Shown here piece after piece: positions 33,224 to 42,497 of a stretch of 56,361 nucleotides of DNA. The notes under the pieces are model-generated. The model had not been told where the DNA came from and made no database searches. It was given only the letters and a program-made list of their open reading frames with translations. Source of the DNA: an uncultured Roseburia sp. (GTDB taxonomy: Bacteria; Bacillota; Clostridia; Lachnospirales; Lachnospiraceae). Location of the stretch: NCBI GenBank assembly GCA_947088345.1, contig CAMUGE010000014.1, positions 1-56,361 of the forward strand, written 5' to 3'. A program made the position numbers and the translations under genes. Numbering within the stretch: the first letter of the stretch is position 1; every line of letters begins with the position of its first letter.

Positions 33224-33860
33224 CGATACTGTGATCCTTTCTTGATGCATTTTCAATAAATGTCGTATCTACGTCTTTCTCGTATTTACGCATCTGCACC
33301 TGCATCGGCGTAGGGTCCGGCGTGATCTTTTTCTTACCGACATGATTAAAAAATACAAGTATTCCGACCGCAAGTCCGATGCAGTAGCAGACTTCGATCT
33401 CCCCGACGCCCTGTGGTTCCTCGCCCATCACCTGGAGATAAAGTTTGGAAAATACATCCGGAACGCCGACGTCATTGTTAAACATCATAATTGTAAACGC
33501 CGCGCCGAAAAATGTAACGACACAGAGTACGGCTACAAGAAATGCGTTCAGCCATTTTCCCTTATCCGGATTTGGCTCATACTCGACGACAAAATCGCTC
33601 TCACCCTCATTTACAATCAACAGATTCGGATAATCCTCATGGATTAGTTCAATAATCTTCAACACAGAAAATACAAGATTTGTCGTCTTTTGCTTTTTTA
33701 CATTGATCTGATCCGAAAATGTATATATTTTTTTCTGTTTTAATTTGCGGACAACAGACTCATTGCTGCATTCCATCTTTGCAAGATCGGAAAGCGTCAC
33801 ATTTCGGTCTTTGACCACGATATTCTGGTCTATTTTCAAATACAATATTTCACTTGCCAT
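33213..33860 (-). CDS. spoVAA: Stage V sporulation protein AA
   Basis: The 215-residue protein has a soluble N-terminal region with VTLSDLAKMECSNESVVRKLKQKKIY, as in SpoVAA, and two membrane helices (about residues 105-127 and 158-178). It overlaps spoVAB and starts inside the end of a small upstream membrane-protein gene (25-base overlap). It acts with other SpoVA proteins in dipicolinic acid transport in the developing spore. Confidence 0.9.
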   Translation of the reverse strand: MASEILYLKIDQNIVVKDRNVTLSDLAKMECSNESVVRKLKQKKIYTFSDQINVKKQKTTNLVFSVLKIIELIHEDYPNLLIVNEGESDFVVEYEPNPDKGKWLNAFLVAVLCVVTFFGAAFTIMMFNNDVGVPDVFSKLYLQVMGEEPQGVGEIEVCYCIGLAVGILVFFNHVGKKKITPDPTPMQVQMRKYEKDVDTTFIENASRKDHSIDVS

Positions 33861-34030
33861 GCCAAATCCCCGCCTTTGTCAGTGCTGTCTGTCTGCGTAC
33901 AATGCTTTACCAGCGTACCCTCTACCGGCGCCTCCCCGGTTCTGTGATTTTTAAGATAAAGCATTACGCCAACCACCAAAGCGACTGTCAACATCCCGAT
34001 CAGGCATGCGCGATATTTTTTCTCACTCAT
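33836..34030 (-). CDS. Small single-span membrane protein upstream of spoVAA
   Basis: The ATG at 34030 has AAGGAGGG about 6 bases upstream; the 64-residue product has one hydrophobic helix (about residues 8-26, GMLTVALVVGVMLYL) flanked by charged residues, and a short polar tail ending YCI. The gene overlaps the start of spoVAA, so it is most likely the first gene of the spoVAA-spoVAB transcript and expressed in sporulation. I know of no name for it. It was found in frame with strong initiation signals, which makes it more likely real than a chance frame. Confidence 0.6.
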   Translation of the reverse strand: MSEKKYRACLIGMLTVALVVGVMLYLKNHRTGEAPVEGTLVKHCTQTDSTDKGGDLAWQVKYCI

Positions 34031-34118
34031 CGTATCCCTCCTTATTTTTGTGGATACCATTAGTTTGACAAATACCGGCTTTGATTATGTATGAAAATAA
34101 AAATATTTATGTCTGTAT

Positions 34119-34778
34119 TTAAGCGTGCGCTTTCTCCTCAGTCTGCGCTTCCTTTGCCTGTAATATCGCCTCATTCAGCTGCAGCATTTTTGCATCCAGC
34201 ATAGAGACAATATTGGAACATTCTCTAAGATCACGACTGATATACCCCGGCGCGTTTCCCTCAAATTTATAATAAATCTTATGCTCCAAACTGGCCCAGA
34301 AATCCATGGCCATGGTTCTGATCTGAATTTCCACTTTCGTGTGAATAATATGATCCGACAAAAATATCGGTACCGTCACAAGCATATGATAACTTTTATA
34401 GCCGCTCTCTTTCGGATGCCTGATATAATCTTTCACTGATATCACTTTTAAATCATTCTGTTTTCCGATCATCTCTGCAAGCTTGTAGATATCGGATGTA
34501 AACGAACATACAATACGGATTCCGGCGACATCGTTCACGCGGTTGATCATATTGTCAATGGTAGATTCAAACCCGTGCCGCTTTAACTTTTTCACAATGC
34601 TCTCCGGTGATTTAATTCTCGACTTAATATACTCGATCGGATTATACTGGTGTACCTGTTGAAATTCGTCATTTAGAATTTCAACTTTTGTGCTGACCTC
34701 TTTCAGCGCCGAGCGGTATAAAAAGATCGCCGTATTCCAACTATCGATCCCGTCGCTCATTTTATATGGTCTATCCAT
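34119..34778 (-). CDS. Small alarmone synthetase (RelA/SpoT synthetase domain only)
   Basis: The 219-residue protein contains the (p)ppGpp synthetase domain without a hydrolase or ACT part: RVNDVAGIRIVCSF near residue 84, the HPKESGYKSYHMLV substrate loop near residue 127, and EIQIRTMAMDFWASLEHKIYY near residue 155. This is the RelQ/YjbM-type layout, which forms tetramers and makes pppGpp from ATP and GTP or GDP. A GGAGGG site precedes the ATG. The gene stands alone and ends with a His/Ala-rich tail. Confidence 0.93.
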   Translation of the reverse strand: MDRPYKMSDGIDSWNTAIFLYRSALKEVSTKVEILNDEFQQVHQYNPIEYIKSRIKSPESIVKKLKRHGFESTIDNMINRVNDVAGIRIVCSFTSDIYKLAEMIGKQNDLKVISVKDYIRHPKESGYKSYHMLVTVPIFLSDHIIHTKVEIQIRTMAMDFWASLEHKIYYKFEGNAPGYISRDLRECSNIVSMLDAKMLQLNEAILQAKEAQTEEKAHA

Positions 34779-34892
34779 TCATTTCCCTCCAAACAAAATT
34801 CCCCTGTTTATAGTATAACATACTTTCCCCATATATGTGCATTCTTTCAGAAAAATTCACCCTTTTTTTATCTGTCTTCCGGAAAATGACGC

Positions 34893-35156
34893 CTAGTCTT
34901 CTTCCAAAACGTGCATCTCCAAAAAGTCAAATGTGATCTGTTCCACAAAACTGTCCTGCAAAAAACGAGTTTTTGCATGGCGCTTAAACTCACTGATATT
35001 TGTGTCCAGCCAGATCGGCTGCCCCAAATCAAATACATCGCAGACTTGCTCGATTGCCTGAAATATTTTATGCGTCCTTGTGTCATTCTCCGTGTTCTCA
35101 ATCGTAATGTCGCGCAAAAGCCTGTTCTCTTTTATCATCTTAAACCAGATTTTCAT
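34893..35156 (-). CDS. Small hypothetical protein coupled to a SpoU-type methyltransferase
   Basis: The 87-residue protein starts MKIWFKMIKENRLLRD and ends EMHVLEED; it is soluble, acidic at the C-terminus, and has no recognised domain. Its ATG overlaps the stop of the upstream RNA methyltransferase gene by 4 bases, so the two are translated together. Small proteins of this type next to RlmB-like genes are known in several Clostridia, without function. Confidence 0.65.
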   Translation of the reverse strand: MKIWFKMIKENRLLRDITIENTENDTRTHKIFQAIEQVCDVFDLGQPIWLDTNISEFKRHAKTRFLQDSFVEQITFDFLEMHVLEED

Positions 35157-35950
35157 TTTTCTCTCCCAAACCCGCGGCGTAACTGGCGGTTTGCCTCATA
35201 CATAAGAAGCGCCGCGGAAACCGCCGCGTTTAATGATTCCACATTTCCCTCCATCGGTATCTTCACACTCCGGTCTGCCAGCGCTATTATCTCCTCTGAA
35301 AGACCTCTCCCCTCGTTTCCAATCAAAAATGCCGTCCCGCTTTTTGTGTAATCACAGCTGTCATAAAGTATGCTGCCGTTAAGCGCCGCCGCATAAACGG
35401 TAATATTCTCCCCTTTTAAATCCCGGATTGTCTCACCCAGATCCTTCGTAATATAGCAGGGCACACGATATATACTTCCCATCGTGGAACGTATGGTCTT
35501 TGGCGCAAACAAATCGACCGAAGTGCTGTTTATTATAACACCGTCTATCCCCGCTCCCTCCCCGGTACGAATCATTGTTCCAAGATTTCCGGGATCCTGT
35601 ATATTCTCCAGAACAAGCAGTCTTGTATGCCTGGAACAAATCAGATCTGCCCTCCCGTATTTTGGCGTTTCTACCACTGCAAGAATGCCCTGCGGTGTTT
35701 TCGTATCCGAAACACTTTGAAAAACATGATCTGCAACAATCTCGTATTCTGCTTTTGCTAACAGTTTCTCTGCCTCCTGCTCCTTTAAGAAAGATTCTGC
35801 TGCATAAATATGCTTAATCCATCCCGCCGGCGCTTCTGCCAGCATTTTTTTCCCCTCAACTACAAATGATCCCGCTATGCTCCGCTCCTTTGATTTTTTG
35901 AGCAGTGCGGTAATCTGTTTCATCTGACGGTTGCTGCTGCTTGTAATCAT
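35153..35950 (-). CDS. SpoU/TrmH family RNA 2'-O-methyltransferase (RlmB-like)
   Basis: The start at 35950 (MITSSSNRQMKQITALLKK) has CGGAGG about 9 bases upstream. The 265-residue protein has an N-terminal substrate-binding domain and a SPOUT knot domain with VLENIQDPGNLGTMIRTGEGAG, FLIGNEGRGLSEE and the C-terminal SLNAAVSAALLMYEANRQ motif. It methylates a ribose 2'-OH in rRNA or tRNA using SAM; the precise position is not predictable. Confidence 0.92.
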   Translation of the reverse strand: MITSSSNRQMKQITALLKKSKERSIAGSFVVEGKKMLAEAPAGWIKHIYAAESFLKEQEAEKLLAKAEYEIVADHVFQSVSDTKTPQGILAVVETPKYGRADLICSRHTRLLVLENIQDPGNLGTMIRTGEGAGIDGVIINSTSVDLFAPKTIRSTMGSIYRVPCYITKDLGETIRDLKGENITVYAAALNGSILYDSCDYTKSGTAFLIGNEGRGLSEEIIALADRSVKIPMEGNVESLNAAVSAALLMYEANRQLRRGFGREK

Positions 35951-36065
35951 TCGACTCATCCTCCGTTTGCCATACAATCGAGTGGAAGAAAATTTTCAAC
36001 ACTACTCGCTCCCCGGGACGCCTGCACAGAAGCTGCCAACTTCCTTACATACCCTTTCACAAAAC

Positions 36066-36085
36066 AAAGCGGGCTTGCCCGCTTT
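36066..36085 (-). terminator. Terminator upstream of the RNA methyltransferase gene
   Basis: AAAGCGGG-cttg-CCCGCTTT, a perfect 8-bp stem. On the minus strand it is followed by GTTTTGT. Confidence 0.6.
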
Positions 36086-36094
36086 AACTCCCAG

Positions 36095-36119
36095 GCCAGC
36101 CTGAGCCTGGCTGGCTTTT
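36095..36119 (+). terminator. Terminator-like stem-loop on the + strand
   Basis: GCCAGCC and GGCTGGC pair around a 7-base loop, followed by TTTTCC. No + strand gene precedes it here, so its use is unclear. Confidence 0.4.
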
Positions 36120-36280
36120 CCCTCATCCTGAGGAAACTGCACGCTTTGACGCGCCATATACGGCGCTGCCGAATGCCGTCGCCTTTGCGGCTGCAATATA
36201 AAAACAGACCGTTACACCTGAACTCCCTCTCGGTGCAACAGTCCATATACTGACGTAATTATAAAAACGCTACTGTGTCA

Positions 36281-36341
36281 AAAGTTTCACAATTATGGCA
36301 TTCCTGCCGCCTGTCAGGAAAAACGCTGCATGTGAAACTTT
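36281..36341 (-). repeat. Inverted repeat at the end of pfkA
   Basis: AAAGTTTCACA (36281-36291) and TGTGAAACTTT (36331-36341) are perfect 11-base arms around a loop that itself contains TTCCTG/CAGGAA. The right arm overlaps the pfkA stop codon. It may end or pause the pfkA transcript; the T-run after it is short. Confidence 0.65.
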
Positions 36342-37314
36342 ACTGTGACAGATTTTTGCTGATCTGATATTGATAGGCCGAGATCTCTTTTCTCATTGCA
36401 AGAGCTTCGTCTATATCAAAATCAACAAAATCACCATGACGGTAACCCACTACGCGGTTCGACTTTCCTTCACAAAGCAAATCAACCGCCAGCGCGCCCA
36501 TCGTAGAAGCATACACTCGGTCCTTACAGGTAGGGCTTCCGCCTCGCTGCATATGGCCTAAAATGGTAGCTCGCGTTTCCACGCCGGTTGCTGCCTCAAT
36601 CCGTTTGGCCATACTCGCGGAATGGCCGATCCCTTCCGCATTAATAATAATATGATGCTGTTTCCCGTGTTTTCGATTTTCAATTATATGGTTAACAATT
36701 TTTTGCTCGTCAAAATCATAGCGCTCCGGAACAAGAATATCCTCCGCTCCGTTCGCGATACCGCACCACAGTGCGATATATCCTGCGCCACGCCCCATTA
36801 CCTCGATAATACTGCACCGCTCATGGGAAGTGGAGGTATCACGCACCTTGTCAATCGCATCCATAGCCGTATTGACCGCCGTATCAAAACCAATCGTATA
36901 TTCGGTACATGCGATATCGAGATCAATTGTGCCCGGAAGTCCGATCGTATTAATGCCAAATGCGGCCAGCCTCTGCGCGCCGCGGAAAGAACCGTCCCCG
37001 CCGATGACAATCACCCCGTCAATACCATGCTTTTTACAGATCTCGGCTCCTTTCTTCTGCCCTTCCTCATTTGTAAATTCCAAGCAGCGCGCCGTCTGTA
37101 ATATGGTGCCTCCACGCTGAATAATATCCGACACATCCCGTGCTTTCATATCTATAATCTCTTCCTGAAGAAGACCTGCATAACCTCTTTTAATTCCCTT
37201 AATTTTCTTGCCCCGAAACAGCGCTTCGCGCACCACTGCACGGATTGCAGCGTTCATCCCCGGGGCGTCCCCGCCGCTGGTCAGAACGCCGATTGTATTA
37301 ATCTCTTTTGCCAT
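36340..37314 (-). CDS. pfkA: 6-phosphofructokinase
   Basis: The 324-residue enzyme has the ATP-loop TSGGDAPGMNAAIR, the GGDGSFRGA block, and the substrate region GTIDLDIACTEYTIGFDTA with the catalytic Asp. Where most PfkA proteins have T-I-D-N-D, this one has T-I-D-L-D; similar clostridial enzymes carry this change too, as far as I recall. MGRGAGYIALWCGIA and HMQRGGSP complete the match. The length is normal for bacterial ATP-PFK. AGGAGG lies 6 bases before the ATG. The gene is 45 bases downstream of dnaE and probably co-transcribed. Confidence 0.95.
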   Translation of the reverse strand: MAKEINTIGVLTSGGDAPGMNAAIRAVVREALFRGKKIKGIKRGYAGLLQEEIIDMKARDVSDIIQRGGTILQTARCLEFTNEEGQKKGAEICKKHGIDGVIVIGGDGSFRGAQRLAAFGINTIGLPGTIDLDIACTEYTIGFDTAVNTAMDAIDKVRDTSTSHERCSIIEVMGRGAGYIALWCGIANGAEDILVPERYDFDEQKIVNHIIENRKHGKQHHIIINAEGIGHSASMAKRIEAATGVETRATILGHMQRGGSPTCKDRVYASTMGALAVDLLCEGKSNRVVGYRHGDFVDFDIDEALAMRKEISAYQYQISKNLSQ

Positions 37315-37359
37315 TGATGCTTCCTCCTAAAAAAACCCATTTTTTCCATTTTAATCTCT

Positions 37360-40300
37360 TTACTGATTCTTTTCAATGCCCTTTTCTACAACTTTTATGT
37401 TTTTTTTCCCAAAAAAGTTGTTCAAACTGTCCACAAGTTCCGTATTGATACAAATATGAAAATTTTTGCCCAGTCGTTTCATCGCCTTGACAGAGGAGAT
37501 ATATATGACGACGCTGTCGTTCCCGTCTGAATCATGCAGCATATCATAAAGCGCCTGTTCCTGCTGCGCAAATGTTTCTTTCGTCTCAAACTGAACCCAC
37601 AGTTCACGCTTTGACTCTTCAAATGAGTAAATTTTCTCACAGATTATTTTTCCGTCCTTGTCCTCCTCGATATTGGCGCGGCCCCTGATAAATATTTTCT
37701 CATCCTCATTTAACAACATCCGGTAGCGCTCGTATTCTCTCGGAAAAACGGTAACTTCCAGATTACCGTAAAGATCCTCTAACGTCAAAAATGCCATTGT
37801 CTGATTCTTCCTGGTATACTTAATGGATTTTGCGGTAATCATCCCGCCCACCGTGACGCTCGCATGATCCTCTATTTTATGTTCCCTGCTCTCCTCGTCC
37901 CAGAGAAAATCTGTTGTCACAGCAGTTACATTTTTTTTCCACTTTTGTTCGTACTCTTCCAGTGGATGACCTGTCAGATAAATCCCCAGCACTTCCTTTT
38001 CAAACCCAAATTTTACCTCCTTGTCATACTCCCCCACATCGGGGTAGTGAATGACATAAGATTGTTTTTCCTCTTCCGAAACAAAGTCAAACAACGACAG
38101 CTGCCCTGCCATCGTCTTCTTCTTTTCACTGTGCAGGCGATCCAAAATCGTCGCGTAAGTCGTCAGCATCTGTTTTCTCGTACCGTCAAGGCTGTCACAG
38201 GCGCCTGCCTTGATCAGGTTTTCAACTGCCTTTTTGTTGATCTCGCGCTCGCAGATTCGCTCCAGAAAATTCTGCAGTGTCAGAAAGGCCCCATGTTCGT
38301 TCCGCTCCTCTAAAATCGCGTCAACCACCGGTCTGCCGATACTTTTAATCGCATACATGCCAAACCGGATCTCCTTTCCGGACGTGGTAAAACATCCTTC
38401 ACCGCAATTTACATCGGGCGCAAGCAGCCGTATTCCCATCGTACGACAAGTATGAATATAAACGGAAACTTTACTCTGATTGTCAAGCACTGAGGTCATA
38501 AGCGCAGCCATAAACTCCACCGGATAATAGAATTTTAACCAGGCCGTCTGATAAGCGACCACAGCATAGGCCGCTGCATGAGATTTATTAAACGCATATT
38601 TTGCAAAATCAATCATGGAATCGTATATTTTGTTTGCCGCCGTCTCGCTGATCCCATTCCGGATGCATCCTTTTATATTCTGTTCCTCATTTCCGTAAAC
38701 AAAATTCTGGCGCTCCGCATCAATAATATATTGCTTTTTTTTGCTCATCGCACGCCGTATATTGTCCGCCTGTCCCATCGTATAACCGGCCAAATTCTGA
38801 ACAATCTGCATTACCTGTTCCTGGTAGACAATACATCCATAAGTCTGTTCCAAAATCGGAATCAGCTCTTTACATTCATAAGTTACGCTCTGCCGTTCGT
38901 TTTTCCCTTTGATATATTTGGGAATAAAATCCATCGGCCCCGGGCGATAGAGGGCGATACCGGCTATAATATCCTCCAGGCTCTGCGGTCTTAGTTCTTT
39001 CATGAAATTTTTCATGCCTGCGCTTTCCAGCTGAAAAATACCGTCGCACTTGCCTGTCCCGATAAAGTCCAAAACATTTTTGTCATTATAGTCAATCCGG
39101 TCAAGATCAAGCTCTCTTTGATAATTATTTCGCACAAGGCTGACAGCATCCCGAATTACAGTCAGCGTCCTAAGACCAAGAAAATCCATTTTTAACAGGC
39201 CAAGCTCCTCGATTGTCGTCATAACAAACTGTGTTGTTATGGTACCGTCGGAAGCCCGTGAGAGCGGCACATACTCTTCCATTGCTTTCTGCGAAATCAC
39301 AACGCCCGCCGCATGCATGGAAGAATGCCGCGGCAGCCCCTCCAGCCGCCTTGACATATCAATCAGAGTATGTACCTGGCTGTCTGATTCATACATCGTT
39401 CGAAGTTCCGTATTCATAGCAAGCGCCTTGTCAATCGTTATATTCAGCTCATTTGGAATACTTTTTGCAATCGTGTCACAGAGCGCATACGGCAAATCCA
39501 TCACACGCCCCACGTCGCGCACAACGCCGCGCGCCGCTAACGTACCAAAAGTTATAATCTGCGATACACACTCTTTGCCATACTTTTCAATGACATAGTC
39601 TATAACCTCGCCGCGCCTTTCATAACAGAAATCAATATCAATATCCGGCATTGTGATGCGCTCCGGATTTAAAAAACGCTCAAATACAAGCTGATAGCGC
39701 ACCGGATCAATATTTGTAATTCCCATTGTATACGAGACAAGACTTCCGGCCGCGCTCCCGCGGCCGGGCCCGACTGCGATTCCGTTCGTCCTTGCAAAGT
39801 TGATAAAATCCCAGACAATCAGAAAATAATCCACATAGCCCATCTTTTGAATGACAGACAATTCGTATTCCAGCTGTTTTAAATGCGTCTCATGATCGTT
39901 CGGATAACGTTTGACAAGACCCTCGCGGCAAAGTTTATTCAGATAATCCCATGCATCATATCCGTCCGGAACATCAAACCTGGGCAGCTTCGTCACGCCA
40001 AATTCGATATCGACGTGACAGCGATCCGCGATCTTTTGCGTGTTTTCCAACGCCTGCGGGGCAAACGGAAAAAGCTCCGCCATCTCCTCTTCCGATTTGA
40101 CAAAATACTGCCCGCCCTCATAGCGCATACGATTTTCGTCGCTTAATTTCTTCCCTGTCTGCAGACATAAAAGAATATCGTGCGCTTCCGCGTCTTTTGC
40201 ATAGGTGTAGTGCACGTCGTTTGTCGCCACGAGATCAATTCCAAGATCTTCACTTAAACGGAGCAGACCTGTGTTGACGGTTTTTTGGTCCGGAAGTCCA

Positions 40301-40833
40301 TGATCCTGCAGTTCGAGAAAAAAATTGCCCCGCCCGAAACACGCTTCATATTTTAACGCCGCCTCTTTCGCCGTCTCATAAAGTCCGCGCACCAGATATC
40401 GCTGCACCTCGCCTGCCAGACAGGCGCTTAACGCAATAATGCCCTCATGGTAAGCGTTTAATACTTCCATATCGACACGCGGTTTGTAATAGTAGCCCTC
40501 GACAAAACCCTTTGAGACAATCTTAATTAAATTGGCATAGCCCTTATTATTTTCTGCAAGCAGCACCAGATGGTAATAGCGATCCTCCCCATGGGACGTC
40601 TCCCGGTCAAGTCTGGAATTTGGCGCCACATAGACTTCGCATCCAAGAATCGGATTGATTCCCTGCGCTTTCGCTTCCTTGTAGAAATCAATCACACCGT
40701 ACATCACGCCGTGATCCGTAATTGCTGCGCCTGTCATCCCAAGTTCTTTAACTCTCGCAACATACTCTTTGATTTTATTTGAGCCGTCCAAAAGACTGTA
40801 TTCCGTATGGACATGTAAATGGGCAAACGACAT
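37360..40833 (-). CDS. dnaE: DNA polymerase III alpha subunit
   Basis: The 1157-residue protein starts with the PHP domain (HLHVHTEYSLLDG), contains the palm/catalytic GRGSAAGSLVSY and MPDIDIDF segments, the fingers region, tandem helix-hairpin-helix, and an OB domain near the end (ASVTVGGMITAKSIKYTRKNQTMAFLTLEDLYGN). It is full length for DnaE. AGGAAC precedes the ATG. It replicates DNA as part of the replisome. pfkA follows it and the Mrp ATPase gene precedes it. Confidence 0.96.
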   Translation of the reverse strand: MSFAHLHVHTEYSLLDGSNKIKEYVARVKELGMTGAAITDHGVMYGVIDFYKEAKAQGINPILGCEVYVAPNSRLDRETSHGEDRYYHLVLLAENNKGYANLIKIVSKGFVEGYYYKPRVDMEVLNAYHEGIIALSACLAGEVQRYLVRGLYETAKEAALKYEACFGRGNFFLELQDHGLPDQKTVNTGLLRLSEDLGIDLVATNDVHYTYAKDAEAHDILLCLQTGKKLSDENRMRYEGGQYFVKSEEEMAELFPFAPQALENTQKIADRCHVDIEFGVTKLPRFDVPDGYDAWDYLNKLCREGLVKRYPNDHETHLKQLEYELSVIQKMGYVDYFLIVWDFINFARTNGIAVGPGRGSAAGSLVSYTMGITNIDPVRYQLVFERFLNPERITMPDIDIDFCYERRGEVIDYVIEKYGKECVSQIITFGTLAARGVVRDVGRVMDLPYALCDTIAKSIPNELNITIDKALAMNTELRTMYESDSQVHTLIDMSRRLEGLPRHSSMHAAGVVISQKAMEEYVPLSRASDGTITTQFVMTTIEELGLLKMDFLGLRTLTVIRDAVSLVRNNYQRELDLDRIDYNDKNVLDFIGTGKCDGIFQLESAGMKNFMKELRPQSLEDIIAGIALYRPGPMDFIPKYIKGKNERQSVTYECKELIPILEQTYGCIVYQEQVMQIVQNLAGYTMGQADNIRRAMSKKKQYIIDAERQNFVYGNEEQNIKGCIRNGISETAANKIYDSMIDFAKYAFNKSHAAAYAVVAYQTAWLKFYYPVEFMAALMTSVLDNQSKVSVYIHTCRTMGIRLLAPDVNCGEGCFTTSGKEIRFGMYAIKSIGRPVVDAILEERNEHGAFLTLQNFLERICEREINKKAVENLIKAGACDSLDGTRKQMLTTYATILDRLHSEKKKTMAGQLSLFDFVSEEEKQSYVIHYPDVGEYDKEVKFGFEKEVLGIYLTGHPLEEYEQKWKKNVTAVTTDFLWDEESREHKIEDHASVTVGGMITAKSIKYTRKNQTMAFLTLEDLYGNLEVTVFPREYERYRMLLNEDEKIFIRGRANIEEDKDGKIICEKIYSFEESKRELWVQFETKETFAQQEQALYDMLHDSDGNDSVVIYISSVKAMKRLGKNFHICINTELVDSLNNFFGKKNIKVVEKGIEKNQ

Positions 40834-40868
40834 ATCTGTTCCTGCTTTCTTTCATTCTTCTGTACTGA

Positions 40869-41711
40869 TTAAGATTTTAAAAGGTCCACTCCTTTTTGCA
40901 GATAGGAAACATCCATCGAGGCAAAAGCTCCCTCATCGGCTTTTTGTGCAAACGCCGGATCAAGCGGAAGTCTGGCAATGACAGGCACGCCTAAGCGCTC
41001 CGCCGCCTCATCTGCTTTACTCTCTCCAAACAGTCTGATCTCTTTTCCACAATCCGGACATTTCAGATATGAAAAATTTTCGACAATGCCGAGTACCGGA
41101 ATCTGCATCATCTGCGCCATATTGTACGCTTTCTCCACAATCATCTGCACAAGCTCCTGCGGGGATGTTACAATCACAACGCCGTCCACCGGAAGCGACT
41201 GGAACACGGTAAGCGGCACATCGCCTGTACCGGGCGGCATATCGACAAATAGATAATCCAGATCGCCCCAGACCGTTTCGTTCCAGAACTGTTTGACTAC
41301 ACCGGCAATCACAGGTCCTCTCCAGATCACCGGCGCACCCTCATCTTCTAAAATCAGGTTAACCGACATTACTTTAATGCCGTTTTCCGCTTCCATCGGT
41401 ACCATGCCGTCCTCCGTACCGTACACCTGCCCATGCAGACCAAGCATTTTAGGCACAGACGGACCTGTAATATCGGCATCCATGATTCCGACGCGATAAC
41501 CGGCTTTTTGCATTGCACAGGCAAGTGAAACTGTCACGAAAGACTTTCCAACCCCTCCCTTTCCACTGATGACCCCGATTACTTTTCTGATCCGGGAGGC
41601 TGCATTCATCGGTTCCTTTTTGATTCCTCCCGCATTTTGATTGTTTGCGCATCCTTCGCAGCTTTCTTTGCTGCAGCCGGCCGCAGAGCTGCATGAACTG
41701 TTCTCCGGCAT
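40869..41711 (-). CDS. Mrp/NBP35 family iron-sulfur carrier ATPase
   Basis: The 280-residue protein has a Cys-rich N-terminus (CSSAAGCSKESCEGC) and the deviant Walker A GKGGVGKSF, followed by DADITGPSVPKMLG and DMPPGTGDVPLTV. A C-terminal CPDCGKE pair completes the Nbp35/ApbC pattern: two CxxC sites for a bridging 4Fe-4S cluster. It delivers or assembles iron-sulfur clusters in the cytoplasm. The AAGGAGG site is excellent. The dnaE ATG is 35 bases downstream of its stop. Confidence 0.93.
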   Translation of the reverse strand: MPENSSCSSAAGCSKESCEGCANNQNAGGIKKEPMNAASRIRKVIGVISGKGGVGKSFVTVSLACAMQKAGYRVGIMDADITGPSVPKMLGLHGQVYGTEDGMVPMEAENGIKVMSVNLILEDEGAPVIWRGPVIAGVVKQFWNETVWGDLDYLFVDMPPGTGDVPLTVFQSLPVDGVVIVTSPQELVQMIVEKAYNMAQMMQIPVLGIVENFSYLKCPDCGKEIRLFGESKADEAAERLGVPVIARLPLDPAFAQKADEGAFASMDVSYLQKGVDLLKS

Positions 41712-41765
41712 TTTCTTCCCTCCTTTTCAAATATGGCGTCTTTTGACGCCGTTTCCTATAAGGTG

Positions 41766-41794
41766 AAAAAGGCTATGCCAAAATTGACACAGCC
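41766..41794 (-). terminator. Terminator of the ECF S gene
   Basis: On the minus strand GGCTGTG and CATAGCC pair (one G-U), followed by TTTTTC. It lies 14 bases after the ECF stop and before the Mrp gene. Confidence 0.7.
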
Positions 41795-41807
41795 GTCTTT
41801 TGATTTT

Positions 41808-42401
41808 TTATTGATAACGCAGCGCTTTTTTCAACGCGGCAGAAATTGCCGTGCCAATCACAAAGCAGACTGCTGCTTCAATCACACCGTTAATTCCAAC
41901 AAACGCTGCAACAAACGGTATCACTTTCGTCATCCCATACGTTTCACGCATAGTCCCCGCAAAAAGCGTTACCAGCGCGCTCATAAAAAAAGCCGTATTT
42001 AAAACCGGACAGCACAGATTCGCAATTGTCACGGATACGCCGGACGGAATTTTCGTTTTCCGGAGCCCTCTGTAAATGTATCCGGTCAAAAATCCTTCCG
42101 CAATACGCGGCAGGAAACATACGATAAAGGTAAAAAAAGGATTAATACCCAAAAGCGCCGTTCCGAACGGCTCCATCCCAAAACACTGAATGAAGCTTGT
42201 CATTCCGAATACCGTGCCTAACACTGCCCCGGCAGCCGGGCCTAACGTCACTGCTCCCACCGCAACCGGCACAACGATCAGGGTGATCGACAATCCTCCT
42301 GTCCTGATATAACCAATCGGGGTAAAAGCCATGAGTAAAATAATGGCGACAAGCAGCGCCATTTCCACAAAATACTTTGTGGAAATCTTTGATTTCGTCA
42401 T
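41808..42401 (-). CDS. ECF transporter S component
   Basis: The ATG at 42401 (MTKSKISTKYFVEM) is preferred; the frame opens at a GTG at 42413 and the true start between them is uncertain. The 197-residue protein has about six membrane helices and the GLSITLIVVPVAVGAVTLGPAAGAVLGTVFG segment typical of the vitamin S components (ECF_trnsprt superfamily). The substrate is not clear; pantothenate or riboflavin-type members look closest to me. No A or T subunit is nearby and no riboswitch was seen upstream. Confidence 0.8.
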   Translation of the reverse strand: MTKSKISTKYFVEMALLVAIILLMAFTPIGYIRTGGLSITLIVVPVAVGAVTLGPAAGAVLGTVFGMTSFIQCFGMEPFGTALLGINPFFTFIVCFLPRIAEGFLTGYIYRGLRKTKIPSGVSVTIANLCCPVLNTAFFMSALVTLFAGTMRETYGMTKVIPFVAAFVGINGVIEAAVCFVIGTAISAALKKALRYQ

Positions 42402-42438
42402 AGTCTCTTCCACTCTTTTTGATTTCTTTTATCTTACA

Positions 42439-42485
42439 GAAAATACTAAGGCAGCGCACGAAGAGTGCAGCGCCTTAGTATTTTC
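42439..42485 (-). terminator. Terminator of the butyrate-pathway operon
   Basis: GAAAATACTAAGGC (42439-42452) and GCCTTAGTATTTTC (42472-42485) form a 14-bp stem with an inner GCAC/GTGC pairing, 12 bases after the etfA stop. Confidence 0.8.
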
Positions 42486-42497
42486 AGATCTGTTTTA

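Larger units (their letters stand above)
35951..36339. other. 389-bp gene-free interval with several hairpins
   Basis: No convincing gene is seen. The interval holds three inverted repeats, listed separately, and otherwise only GC-rich low-structure sequence. Confidence 0.55.
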
